DNA of 32,960 nucleotides from NCBI GenBank assembly GCA_030374735.1, contig JASCIV010000195.1:1-32960 (forward strand), written 5' to 3'. The stretch is from Gracilaria caudata. Lineage: Eukaryota; Rhodophyta; Florideophyceae; Gracilariales; Gracilariaceae. Of this stretch, positions 1-8,570 are shown one piece after another (position 1 is the first letter of the stretch; each line of letters opens with the position of its first letter). A model generated the notes under the pieces. That model was not told the origin of the DNA, did no database searches, and saw nothing but the letters and a program-made list of their open reading frames with translations. The position numbers and the translations under genes were made by a program.

Positions 1-513
1 GCAGGTGTCTGCTAAACCAGTAACTGGTAGTGTCCCGTCTCTGTACAGAGTACCGCCGTGTGGGCTCAATACACAACCTCTCGTCACCCTCTGTCGGGTC
101 TGTTGCCGCTTGTCGCACGTCCCGCCTCCGGGTTTCCGCCTCTTTTCCCCTTTCTTTTCCTTCCCTTTTTCCCTTCCGGGACACCGTGTCTCACACGTTT
201 CCGATCTCCGGTCCCTTTCCTTCACCGTCTTACGGCCCGTTCTCTCTACCTCCGTAGGTATATCCCAAACCACGGGCGGCCTTACAACCGCACATTTCCG
301 TGGCACGGAGGGCTCTTCTTCTGAGTCCACCTCATCAGAGGGCAAGGCTTCGAACACCTTGGGTGTATCTCCCGTCACCGGGTTTTGCACAACAATCTGG
401 TCAACTACAGAACGCGGGTAGCTGGTCTGAACCAAATAGCGTCCGTGTATAGTAAAGCTCCAACGCAATAAAGTAACCGTCGCCCACAGTCCATCTCGCC
501 CACAGCGTGGCGC
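1..513 (-). CDS. Open coding-like frame leaving the left edge (unknown, partial)
   Basis: Read on the minus strand, one frame stays open for 171 codons from a TGA at 516-514 to the window edge. It contains no ATG, so it is a downstream exon, a gene whose start is lost, or a mobile-element fragment. The first half reads like protein: a WSFTIHGRYLVQT segment, then VVDQIVVQNPVTGDTPKVF and an acidic stretch (PSDEVDSEEEPS), followed by a PPVVWDIPTEVE segment. The part nearest the edge is very rich in Lys, Arg and Glu because the DNA is a purine tract (about 130-180), and may be less reliable. No family was recognised. Plus-strand frames over the same bases are pyrimidine-rich and low in complexity, so the minus strand is the better candidate. 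Confidence 0.45.
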
Positions 514-1337
514 TCAGCAGCTGCTACTTCAACGCCGCGCGCGCATTGCGGCCGCACGCAGCGGCGCCGAACACAGCGCGCAGCGCCGGCGCACATTGGA
601 CAAACTTGCGCGTCACAATGTTGTCCGATGTTGCTCATCTCATGGATGCGAGAGCCAGGCGGCGCGCGGGGTGCCCCAGCGATGATGCGCGGGCGGCGGA
701 GGCGGCGAGGAGGTGGGCGACGCGTGCGGGTTTCGCCTTAGCGACGACTTGCACGGCGAGCCGGCCGCGTCCGCAGTGGACGGCTGCTGCGTCTGGCGGG
801 AGCGCGCGCGAGGGGGATGGGTAACTCTATGGTCTCGCGTCGATTAGCAGCGCCACCCACCGAACCGCCCGTCCCCGGCGAGCGCGGCGTTCTCGGCGTC
901 CTCGGCGACCGCCCGTCCCCGGCGTGCGCGGCGTTTTCGGCGTCCTTGGCGAGCGCGCCGCAGCCGCAGCAGTGCGCGCTCGTGTGGGCGTTCGCGGCGA
1001 CGCCAGGCAGTGCTTTGCGTGTTGTTGCATTTCGGGCGCGCTTCCCGCCGGCGCGTGCGATCAACAGCGTCGGGGGAGTGTTTACGCCGCAGCGCCAGTA
1101 GCACATGGCGCGGGCAAGACGCGCGCGAGGAAGGGCGGGGGGCGGCGCGTAGCGTCGCTAGGACCGCAGAGCAGCGTGCGCAACCAAGCTGACTTGGCAC
1201 CAGCCGTGCGGCTGGCAAAAGGTACGCGCCTTTCCGCCACCGCACGCGCGCCACACGTCGCCATACGTGGCAGTGCTTTGTCACAGAATGCACTCGTCCG
1301 GCCTTCGAAAAGTGCTGCGCCCACGGCACGGTGAACG
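514..1337. other. GC-rich gene-free spacer
   Basis: This stretch is very GC- and CpG-rich. Frames are open on both strands only because stop codons are rare at this composition, and their translations are Arg/Ala-rich with no domain. It holds the tandem repeat listed separately. It may include the promoter of the short plus-strand reading frame that follows. No RNA gene is visible. Confidence 0.5.
865..952. repeat. Two-copy 44-bp GC-rich tandem repeat
   Basis: Unit 1 (865-908) and unit 2 (909-952) both start CCGCCCGTCCCCGGCG and continue GCGCGGCGTT.TCGGCGTCCT.GGCGA. They differ at only a few positions. A degenerate third start follows at about 953. The unit is not a multiple of 3, which argues against a coding repeat. 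Confidence 0.8.
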
Positions 1338-1601
1338 ATGCCCACCGCCACTGACCAGGCGTACCAAGTGCCTGGTGCGCCCAACCGCAGCAACCAAACC
1401 GGCCCCCCACGCGCCGCCATGACGGAGGACCTGCCCGTCGGCCTGCAGCTGGCGCGCGTGCACAACTTTCTGCGCGCCGAGCAGCAGGCCTTCACGTCCA
1501 CGCAGATCCATCACAACACCGGCGTCGACATCGACGGCAAGCACGACGTGCTGCTGTTGCTCACCGGCGATGCAACACGGGCGGGACGGCGAATGCAATG
1601 A
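1338..1601 (+). CDS. Possible N-terminal fragment of TFIIE beta subunit
   Basis: An 87-residue frame starts at ATG 1338, with an internal ATG 27 codons in. Residues about 32-60 (LARVHNFLRAEQQ, then a TGVDID segment) resemble the first winged helix of the TFIIE beta core: a helix, a short strand, then an 'IxxxTGVDI' recognition turn. TFIIE beta is a general transcription factor of RNA polymerase II and is about 230-300 residues long, so this would be only the start. After about residue 75 the similarity ends in a Thr/Arg tail and a stop, six bases before the end of the convergent DUF6818 gene. A 5' gene fragment truncated by a rearrangement or insertion fits this best. The match is short and made by eye, so it is tentative. 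Confidence 0.3.
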   Translation: MPTATDQAYQVPGAPNRSNQTGPPRAAMTEDLPVGLQLARVHNFLRAEQQAFTSTQIHHNTGVDIDGKHDVLLLLTGDATRAGRRMQ

Positions 1602-1606
1602 ATGAC

Positions 1607-2562
1607 TCAGTTCCTTGATTTGTCGAGCACGCGTGTGATCGTGTCCTCAATCGTTGAAGCAACCATCGCTTGGATGCTATGGCGGCTGCGCTCCACGACT
1701 TCCTTTACCAACGACTCCATGTCTCTATCCGCTGCCGCCATCTGTTGCCTCATCCGACTAGTTTGGGCGTCCTGAAAGTCTCGCAAACTCCTTCCCAAAT
1801 CCTTCATAGTGTCCTGGAGCTCCGTCTTCCGTCGCTTGGCAGGTGTAATGTATGGTCTACTCACCATCCGCTTTTGCTGGTTCTGGCTAACATTATTGTT
1901 TCGACTACCCGCTTGATTCTGTTGCCCGGAAGGGCCTGCTACAGATTCGTTTTCTTTGGCGCTTAGCCCAATGTGATCTTCGAGATTGTAGTTGTAGCTT
2001 AGAGATACCATTTTAAACAGTATCTTCTTTTGGATATTCTTAGCTGGGCGAACGTACTCAGGACATGTGGGATCATCCGTTCGTTTTTGGTAGTATAGCA
2101 GCTTGTCGTACTTCTTTTTCAGTGCGTCGGAACGTCTTCGTGGTCGGTCATTATCCTGTGCGAACCGGTTGTAGTCGCGATAGACTAATGCACATTCATT
2201 CATACCTGTTGGTTCGTGTTCCTCAATGATGTATAGGAGTAAATTAACATCGTGGACGGTATATATTTATGTGTTGATTTTCCTGCCTTTTAAGCCTTTC
2301 TTCTTTTTTCTTACTAGGTTTAGCTGGTTCTATGGTGTCTACATCTTGCGCTGGCTTTACTTGACAGTTTTGCTGTTTTGGTTGCCGTGTCGATACGGGC
2401 TGTTGTTTGTGTGGAAGCAGGTCGTCGTTCGTGTTCCAAACATTTCGGGACCTTGGTTTTTGGTGGCTGGGTCTCGCCAAGATCACCCAAATTGTCGTCG
2501 TCATCTTCTGCTAATAAGTACTCCTTCTCCCTGACGTTAACCAGGTTCTCAATACGCAGCAT
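1607..2562 (-). pseudogene. DUF6818 (Myb/SANT-like) protein, frame-broken
   Basis: The 3' frame (2260 down to 1607) carries the DUF6818 pattern: VHDVNLLLYIIEEHEPTGM, a conserved YNRF, the basic SDALKKKYDKL helix, then a DPTCPEYVRPAKNIQKKI segment. After it come a Gln/Asn linker and a C-terminal coiled coil ending LDKSRN. The domain begins upstream of the first in-frame ATG (2203), and a TAA sits just 5' of it. A start at ATG 2562 gives an acidic N-terminus (LAEDDDDNLGDLGE) in a second frame. A basic PSKKKEERLKRQ segment (about 2300) lies in a third frame. The intact order therefore needs two single-base shifts, or introns I cannot place. DUF6818 proteins form multicopy, DNA-binding-like families in oomycetes, fungi and red algae. 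The partner and function are unknown. Confidence 0.6.
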
Positions 2563-3062
2563 TTAACGGTTCATGCTCTTTAGAAACGCTCTATCGTGTT
2601 GAAGTTGAAGTTTGTAATTCAGCCCGCGGTTTTTGCTCATGCGCTGCATCGCTCGAAACCGAAACGGCAGTTGCGTCCTGTGAAAGCGGTGGCCACTCCA
2701 AGACTACTCGCGTCTTATGCATCGCTTGCAATAAACACGCCATGGTTACAGACAAAAGTGTGTAACTACTCTGGTTCTGTCTCGCCAGCGTGGCAGATAG
2801 TACCTCAGTCACCTCTAGGAAAGTAGCAATTTCCGGTTGCACCCAATGACGCCCATTTGGGAGAGCGTGCTCGACGCTCGCCTATTGGCCACACGTCACG
2901 GCGTGCTGCGGCACGTGAAGGGCACGCGCACCCATCACGTCGCTACACTGTGTGCCGGTGTAAAGTAAAAGTCCACAGCGCTACAGCTCTTATTCGCGTT
3001 CGACGCGCTGCGTCGCGCCTTTTCGCGGCGCGGCGCGGCCGAGCGCGCCGGAGAAGCGCGCC
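2563..3062. other. Divergent spacer between the DUF6818 and carrier genes
   Basis: No convincing coding frame lies here. Composition shifts from balanced (2563-2840) to GC-rich (2850-3062) toward the carrier start, as expected for a promoter-proximal CpG-rich segment. Plus-strand frames crossing it end in poly-Arg and conflict with the carrier frame. Confidence 0.5.
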
Positions 3063-3987
3063 ATGTACTCGTCGCGCTCGACGACGCCGCCGCCGTCGCC
3101 GTCGTTACTGCAGCAAGTGGCACTTGCCGGAGCCTCCAGTCTCACCGGTACGTCCGCCACGCCCAACCCCACCGCGCAAACCACGCGAACCCACACTGAC
3201 AGATAGCGCATCGCAGCCACGCTCGTCACGCCCCCCATCGACACGCTAAAGCTCCGCACCCAGCTCCGCGGTCTAAGCGCACGTGCACCGCCAATCGCCG
3301 CGACACACGGTCTGTACGCGGGGTTATCACCCGCGCTGCTTCGCGCCGCCACGTACAGTGCCACCCGTCTGGGTCTCTACCACCCGCTCCGCGCATCGTT
3401 TGCCGTCGTCGCTGGCGTCGATGCTCGTGAACCGCCGCTGCACGTCAAGCTTGCGGCGTGCGTGGCGTCCGGCGTTGCCGGTGCCGTTGTGGGAAACCCT
3501 TGCGAACTTATCAAGGTGCGTATGCAGCACGCCGATAACCGCGCGTACGACGGCGTACGGCACGCGTTGGCCACCATTGTGACGTCGCGCAGGCCCGCTC
3601 GCGCTGTGGACCGGAACGTATGCTAACGCGCTGCGCGCTGTGCTGCTAACTGCGTCGCAGCTCTTGTCGTATGATCATGTCAAGACCATGCTGAAGAAGC
3701 GCGTGCATATGAGCGAGGGTGTGCGAATGCATTTCGCTGCTGCTATGGTGGCTGGGCTTGTCACTACCACCGTCAGCACGCCGGCTGACGTTGTCAAGTC
3801 GCTCGTTATGCACTCCAAGCCCACGCGCTCGTCGGTCGAGTGTGCGCGCCTTGTTCTCGCTACTGACGGCATGCGCGGCTTCATGCGCGGCTGGGTAGCC
3901 AACTACGCGCGTCTCGGCCCAAATTCGCTCATCACGTTCGTCGTGTACGAGCGCCTGCGCACTACCTTCGGTCTCACTAACATCTAG
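3063..3987 (+). CDS. Mitochondrial carrier family protein (dicarboxylate/UCP/oxoglutarate-type), one intron, one frame break
   Basis: This is an inner-membrane metabolite exchanger. Starting at ATG 3063 and removing the 69-nt intron (3148-3216) gives repeat 1 with signature PPIDTLK. Repeat 2 has NPCELIKVRMQ (about 3510) and repeat 3 has TPADVVK (about 3780). The last helix, NYARLGPNSLITFVVYERLR, is typical of the dicarboxylate/oxoglutarate/uncoupling-protein branch. Total length is near 285 residues, normal for the family. Between IVTS and LALWTGTYANAL (about 3590) the frame moves by one base: removing one C from CCC at 3594-3596 (or the A at 3591) restores a textbook carrier. That is either an assembly error or a recent inactivating mutation. 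The substrate cannot be fixed from motifs alone. The stop is TAG at 3985-3987. Confidence 0.88.
3148..3216 (+). other. 69-nt GT-AG spliceosomal intron in the carrier gene
   Basis: The donor is GTACGT and the acceptor CGCAG, with a CACTGAC branch-like sequence about 15 nt upstream of the acceptor. It is phase 1. It removes an in-frame TAG at 3204-3206 and joins ...AGASSLT to ATLVTPPIDTLK, reconstructing carrier helix 1. Reading through would stop the protein. Confidence 0.8.
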
Positions 3988-4714
3988 GCGCTTTGCCTAT
4001 CGCGAGCGTATCCAAGGCGCGACTATCTTTCCGTGGCAGCTGCAGTACGAGAGCTCCACTGAGTTGTTCAATGAAGCCAGAAACTGCGGTTGCTTGTATG
4101 CGCTGGCCTTGGAGGTGTTAGACGCATCGTTCACGGAAACACACACAACGGCACGGGTGGCTGCGTGAGAGGTGAACGATGCGAACGAAAGCAGAGCAAA
4201 GGAACACCGCCAGGCCGACTACGCTCGCATACTCTCTGTTTTTTGACGGTCTCCATCGCTGCCAATGTCTTTCGCTGCGACTGGTTTTCACACAAGTCAT
4301 AATATGTAACGTATGTTGGCGTGGCAAAGAATGATTCAACGAAGAGCACAAGGTGGTCTGCATTGGCATCACAGCTCTCGTTGCCTAGAGTTCATATCTA
4401 TCATACGTCGGCGAACAGTTTTGAGAGACGTGAGCCCGTCGCCCCATCGCATGCCATCTGGAGTTTGAACTGTGGTTACAGTGCCAGGGGAGCCACATAT
4501 CTTTAGTACCTTCACATCTTCACCTTTTCTTGCACAACCGATCTGCGATGGGAACGCCGCCGTCGCGACTCAGTTAAGCTAGTAGACGGGTTTTTTTTCC
4601 TTACTTGCGCAGAGATCAACAACAGTGCGCCAGGTCGCTCCATCCTCCATGCCATAACTTCAGATTAACAGTGCCCTAATCGCAGTTCCTACAACGCTAC
4701 GCGCAAAGTTGAGC
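3988..4714. other. Spacer, no gene recognised
   Basis: It includes the 3' UTRs of the carrier (+) and of the convergent ubiquitin-fold gene (-). One plus frame just after the carrier stop (3989-4168) stays open for 60 codons, but it has no start and no recognisable domain. The remainder shows nothing coding-like. Confidence 0.45.
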
Positions 4715-5101
4715 TCAGCAAGTTATCACTCCGTGATAACCAGTAGCCTGGTTCATCTTTGCATACATTGACCCCTTGGTATCTGCATCGATGATACTAG
4801 CGAACCTCAACTCTTCTTGGAAACCGATCATTTGCATTGTGGCTTCAGGTTTCATCGGAATCCAGCGTCCATTAGACCTGGCAAGAATCGGTGGCTTGAC
4901 CATCTTTCCGTCCAAAAAAACATCCGGCTGAACTCCATGTTCGCTCTCAATGCGATTGCGAACATCCTGAACCGTTTCTGAAGGAAGAACGTAACACGGG
5001 ACTTGTAGCCCAGTTGACAGGCGGATTTTTGTTATGTACGCTGCAGGATTTTGCTGCAAATTGGAACCGACAGTTTTGGTTCTCGACGGCAAACAGCCCA
5101 T
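4715..5101 (-). CDS. Membrane-anchored ubiquitin-fold protein
   Basis: An intact 128-residue protein starts at ATG 5101 and ends at TGA 4715. The N-terminus MGCLPSRTK fits N-myristoylation (Gly2, Ser6, then basic) plus palmitoylation at Cys3, so it is probably tethered to a membrane. Residues about 23-100 have the beta-grasp order: strand (ITKIRLSTG), strand (LQVPCYVLPSETV), helix (QDVRNRIESEHGV), strand (PDVFLDGKMV), a loop and a final strand (ELRFASII). There is no C-terminal di-glycine, so it is a ubiquitin-like domain protein rather than a conjugated modifier. UBTD-type proteins also have an acylated N-terminus before a ubiquitin-like domain, but are longer. It is divergent from the DUF72 gene, with 627 bp between start codons. 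Confidence 0.65.
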   Translation of the reverse strand: MGCLPSRTKTVGSNLQQNPAAYITKIRLSTGLQVPCYVLPSETVQDVRNRIESEHGVQPDVFLDGKMVKPPILARSNGRWIPMKPEATMQMIGFQEELRFASIIDADTKGSMYAKMNQATGYHGVITC

Positions 5102-5728
5102 CGTTCATGAGTGCCTAAGTTGCGAGAGCAGCGTGAGCGACATACACCTGCTGATAGAAGAAATAGCGCTTGGTTTCAATGGCTCTTCACAGCATTTCCA
5201 ACGACTCGCTCGTGCTTTTAAACCCAACTCTGTGGCAAAAGAGGCGAACGGGCCGCGAAGGTAAAGGTGTCAGCGTAACATGAGAGGACGGGCACACATA
5301 ATTAGGTGCTCCCTTGCATTTTGTCACGGACTGCCGTTCAGTCATGCATTTGGCTAACGCACTTGGCCCAATATTGTTGCTGAGGTCTATCACCTGGAAT
5401 CCACGATGATCTGCCATGAAAAATGAGTCCGTATTACAGATTAACCCAATACATTGCACGCTGCTAAACAATAGATCCAGCCCATCCATACTATGGATTC
5501 CATAGGTGATGTAAGTTATGTACTGTAGGTACCTGTACTGTGCCTCCACAACGCAGAAAAACATCATCGTGTCTCCAAATCCAGTTTTTTTTGTTCGCAT
5601 ACAAGGGTAGCGTTCCCTTGGTACCAGGGGTAGCGAACGCTAGCTCGTTGCTTGGCATAGCCCCTCTTCGCGTGATAATTCTTCGCAATCACATCATGAT
5701 GACGTAAGGTTACTGAGCGCAGACGGTG
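5102..5728. promoter_or_regulatory. Divergent intergenic region (ubiquitin-fold / DUF72)
   Basis: This stretch separates two outward-facing start codons and should hold both promoters. No supported coding frame is present. Minus-strand frames here lack domains and overlap the expected 5' UTRs. No TATA box could be assigned with confidence. Confidence 0.4.
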
Positions 5729-7324
5729 ATGTCGATACACATAGGAACAGCCGGATACGTTTATCCTCACTGGCGAAAGGGGGCATTTTATCCCAGGGGT
5801 CTTACTCAATCTCAAGAGCTCACGCACTATCTGAGAAACTTCCCCACGGTGGAGATAAACGCCACATGGCACGCCTTTCCGCGCCGACAAACGCTTCAAA
5901 AATGGCGCGCCTTAGCTCCATCAAATGCAATCTTCGCACTCAAAGTTCCCAAGCTCATCACGCACCAAAAGCGACTACGCGATGTCAGACAAGACATCCT
6001 TGCCTTCTGTTCACTAGCAATTGACGAGCTGCAGTCCAACCTTGGGCCCCTTTTGTTTCAATGTCCACCGTCGCTTCCGTATTCTTTCGAGCTCCTACGT
6101 GATTTCATTCGTGACATTGAGTACGTGCGAGAGCAGTGTCCCTCCGCGTCGTTCAAAGTCGCTCTGGAGCTGCGTGATAGAACTTGGTTCCGTCCGCAAG
6201 TCTTCCAGCTACTGGCCTCTAATGACATTGCCCTAGTTGACAACGTCGTCGTGTTCGACCATGACTCCTCCTTGATTAACCACAGTTCCTTCCCAAACGC
6301 CCGTTTACTCAAAGATGTTCCTGCAGCACCATGGAGATATGTTCGATTTCATGGGTCGAAGAATCCAGCAGTGCTCACTGATTTCGGACATTCCATCCTC
6401 CTTCCGTTTGCCAAACGTGCCGGAAGCGATCCAAACGTCAGTGAGTTCGCATTCTTTTTGAATGACTGGGGTGCTTTCGCTCCAAAGAACGCTGTCTTGT
6501 ATACCCAGCTCGTTGCCAAAGAGAAAGGTTTATCAGTTAAGAAATTGTGCCATGGCTTTCTGCCTCTCTGGTGCAAGAAGCCCACTACCATCAAATCTTT
6601 TTTCAAGTCGAAACCTGCCAGCAATTGCAAAGTGCCTTCCAAGGGGCAGAACGTGAAGGGGTGCCATATGCCTCCAGCTGAAAACGTACGACATAGCTTG
6701 CTTGAACCTCAGGCGTTATCAGTCTCGCAACAAATTGTCACAGAAAAGGAGGCGGGACAGCACAGCATGGAGCAGAGTGTGTCGAAGAATGCAGCAGTAA
6801 AAACGCCTGAGACAATGGATTCTTTGGGGTTACTCGAAGATGGAGCACATTACCTGCCTCCGAAACCTGAACGAACTCCCTATTCTCGGCGAGATACCGT
6901 TGCGGCAGAGATGCCTCAACACGAAGCAGTGGACAGAGATTCGAATATTTCTAAGAGTCAATGCACACCGTTACACAACGATACGGTGAAACCAAGTCTT
7001 CCATCTTGTAACATTATCGAACGTGGGAGCTTTACAGGGGCAATGATTCCGGAAATGCCTTCTGACAGCGATAATAGCGTAGTAGCTGAGCTCGAATCCC
7101 CACCTCAACCTCTCGTTCCCATCACATCACAGCAAGGCAGCTTCAAGATGCCTGGGTTAAAAAGATCACCAGAGTTGCTTTCGTATCCACCGAGAAAGTC
7201 TCTAGGTGTTAGTAAAAATGGTTTGAGAAAGTCTTCTACCCCGAAGAAAAAGCCAAAGGCGAAGGCCGCAAGAGGATTTGCGGATATCGCGATCTTTTTC
7301 AAACCAGCTCCTGAGGAACGATGA
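5729..7324 (+). CDS. DUF72 (YecE-like) TIM-barrel protein with long C-terminal tail
   Basis: An intact 531-residue protein. ATG 5729 is the chosen start; three bases earlier is an unlikely GTG. Residues 1-270 match DUF72: GTAGYVYPHWRKGAFYP (7-22), VEINATWHAFP (41-51), LKVPKLITH (71-79), LLFQCPPSL (108-116), ALELRDRTWF (145-154), WRYVRFHG (202-209), and FFLNDWGAFAPKNA (242-255). The bacterial protein is about 240-280 residues. Here some 260 residues are added: low complexity, with a PTTIKSFFKSK motif at 285-295 just after the barrel, a basic PKKKPKAKA segment at 505-513 and FADIAIFFKP at 517-526. Both IxxFF motifs look like PCNA-interacting peptides without the leading Gln, and the basic run could be a nuclear signal. 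DUF72 biochemistry is unsettled; a nuclear, DNA-maintenance role here is inference. Confidence 0.85.
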   Translation: MSIHIGTAGYVYPHWRKGAFYPRGLTQSQELTHYLRNFPTVEINATWHAFPRRQTLQKWRALAPSNAIFALKVPKLITHQKRLRDVRQDILAFCSLAIDELQSNLGPLLFQCPPSLPYSFELLRDFIRDIEYVREQCPSASFKVALELRDRTWFRPQVFQLLASNDIALVDNVVVFDHDSSLINHSSFPNARLLKDVPAAPWRYVRFHGSKNPAVLTDFGHSILLPFAKRAGSDPNVSEFAFFLNDWGAFAPKNAVLYTQLVAKEKGLSVKKLCHGFLPLWCKKPTTIKSFFKSKPASNCKVPSKGQNVKGCHMPPAENVRHSLLEPQALSVSQQIVTEKEAGQHSMEQSVSKNAAVKTPETMDSLGLLEDGAHYLPPKPERTPYSRRDTVAAEMPQHEAVDRDSNISKSQCTPLHNDTVKPSLPSCNIIERGSFTGAMIPEMPSDSDNSVVAELESPPQPLVPITSQQGSFKMPGLKRSPELLSYPPRKSLGVSKNGLRKSSTPKKKPKAKAARGFADIAIFFKPAPEER

Positions 7325-8570
7325 CAAATGAAGAAGATGGTATCGAGTCCGTCGAAGGGATGAGTGCTTCAGCTTGAGCAAGTACAATATGCACCCATCG
7401 ACACCAAACTGACATCTTACTTTCGTATCAAGAGGGGATCTGCGGAAAGTAGACACCGAGTGCAAGATCTAGCAGACGTCGTCAGATACCGATCGTTGTG
7501 TTGTCGAGGGAATGGCTTACGAATGACTAATAGAGCTTTTTGACGAACATATTTCTGGGAATCCTCTGCACTAATATGATATTATCCCGCACGTAGTTTC
7601 TGGCTTGGGGAAAATCTATGAGCTGTTTGCTACACAATCTCGGTCCGAGACATCAACTCGATAATCTCACATTAAAATGAACTGATAGCGGACGCCATAT
7701 GGTACGGAACATGTTGAGGCAAACGCTCGATTCATCCAGTGCGCCCCCATCAAAGCATGGCGTCCACACAGACACCTCGACTACTATCTCCAACGATCAT
7801 GAGGGGCGATGAGATCAAGATTAGTCTACGAAAGTACGTAGATACAAAGCAGGAAAGAAAAGCTTTTGGCGAAATCCGCCATTCCCGTAAGTGACGAGTA
7901 ACCAAATTATAAGTCTCAAGTGGTATGTTGTACGATAGAGCGATGCTTTCATCGAGGTTAAAAGGTCAGCGACCACTTTCCCAGACTTTTTACAGGGTGA
8001 AAGAGCGCCCTGGAAAACCGACGTGACATGGCCACAATTCTATACAAGAAATGTCATAACGTCATAACCTTGCATCCCGTTGCGTTTTGCATGGGGAAGA
8101 AGACATTATGATGCGATTGTGGCGCCAATGGCAAGAAAAATCCCCAGCATATTGTGTTTCGGTACCCTTTGAATAACATTTTACACGAAAAGCGTGATGC
8201 TTCTTCCACCGTCCGTTCTTCGTGAGACATGCAGGTTTTTTGACGGCTCTTGGAAATGATACTCTAACAGTGTTATATACTGAATAGAGATAGGGTCGTT
8301 GTTGATACCGCGATGATGCTCATTGCGGGTAGTTAAGCTGGTCCACGACCGCACGCTAGTGCACAATTTGCCTCTCTTGCTGAATGGTATTCGAGGCGTT
8401 GACGTCAGCAAACTGGGTCACGAGGTTTATGGCCTCAAGGGAGATGTTGTGAGTGGCTCGACTACACACGGACACGGTGCCATTGAGGTCGCAGGTCTAG
8501 CACACACGAGTATGTTAGTCCCAAAAGTCCATCGCCGCAATATATCCATCGCCGCAATATATCAGCGATC
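7325..8570. other. Long spacer, no gene
   Basis: This is the 3' flank of the DUF72 gene and of the convergent minus-strand gene. Frames are short and without family character. It contains a small direct repeat (GTCATAACGTCATAACC, about 8054-8070) and the 17-bp tandem duplication listed next. Confidence 0.5.
8529..8562. repeat. Perfect 17-bp tandem duplication
   Basis: CCATCGCCGCAATATAT occurs twice back to back (8529-8545, 8546-8562), a few bases 3' of the stop codon of the minus-strand gene at 8571. It is a recent slippage or duplication in the 3' UTR. Confidence 0.9.

Noticed and set aside
5..421. Plus-strand reading frames of 75-138 codons
   Set aside because: Pyrimidine-rich, low-complexity translations in three overlapping frames; the minus-strand frame is more protein-like.
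738..1410. Several overlapping Arg/Ala-rich frames on both strands
   Set aside because: Openness is explained by GC richness and a tandem repeat; no domains, and the frames contradict each other.
2857..3249. 130-codon plus frame across the carrier start
   Set aside because: Poly-Arg translation that overlaps the true carrier frame and its intron.
3989..4168. 60-codon plus frame after the carrier stop
   Set aside because: Reads fairly protein-like but has no start, no domain and lies in the expected 3' UTR.
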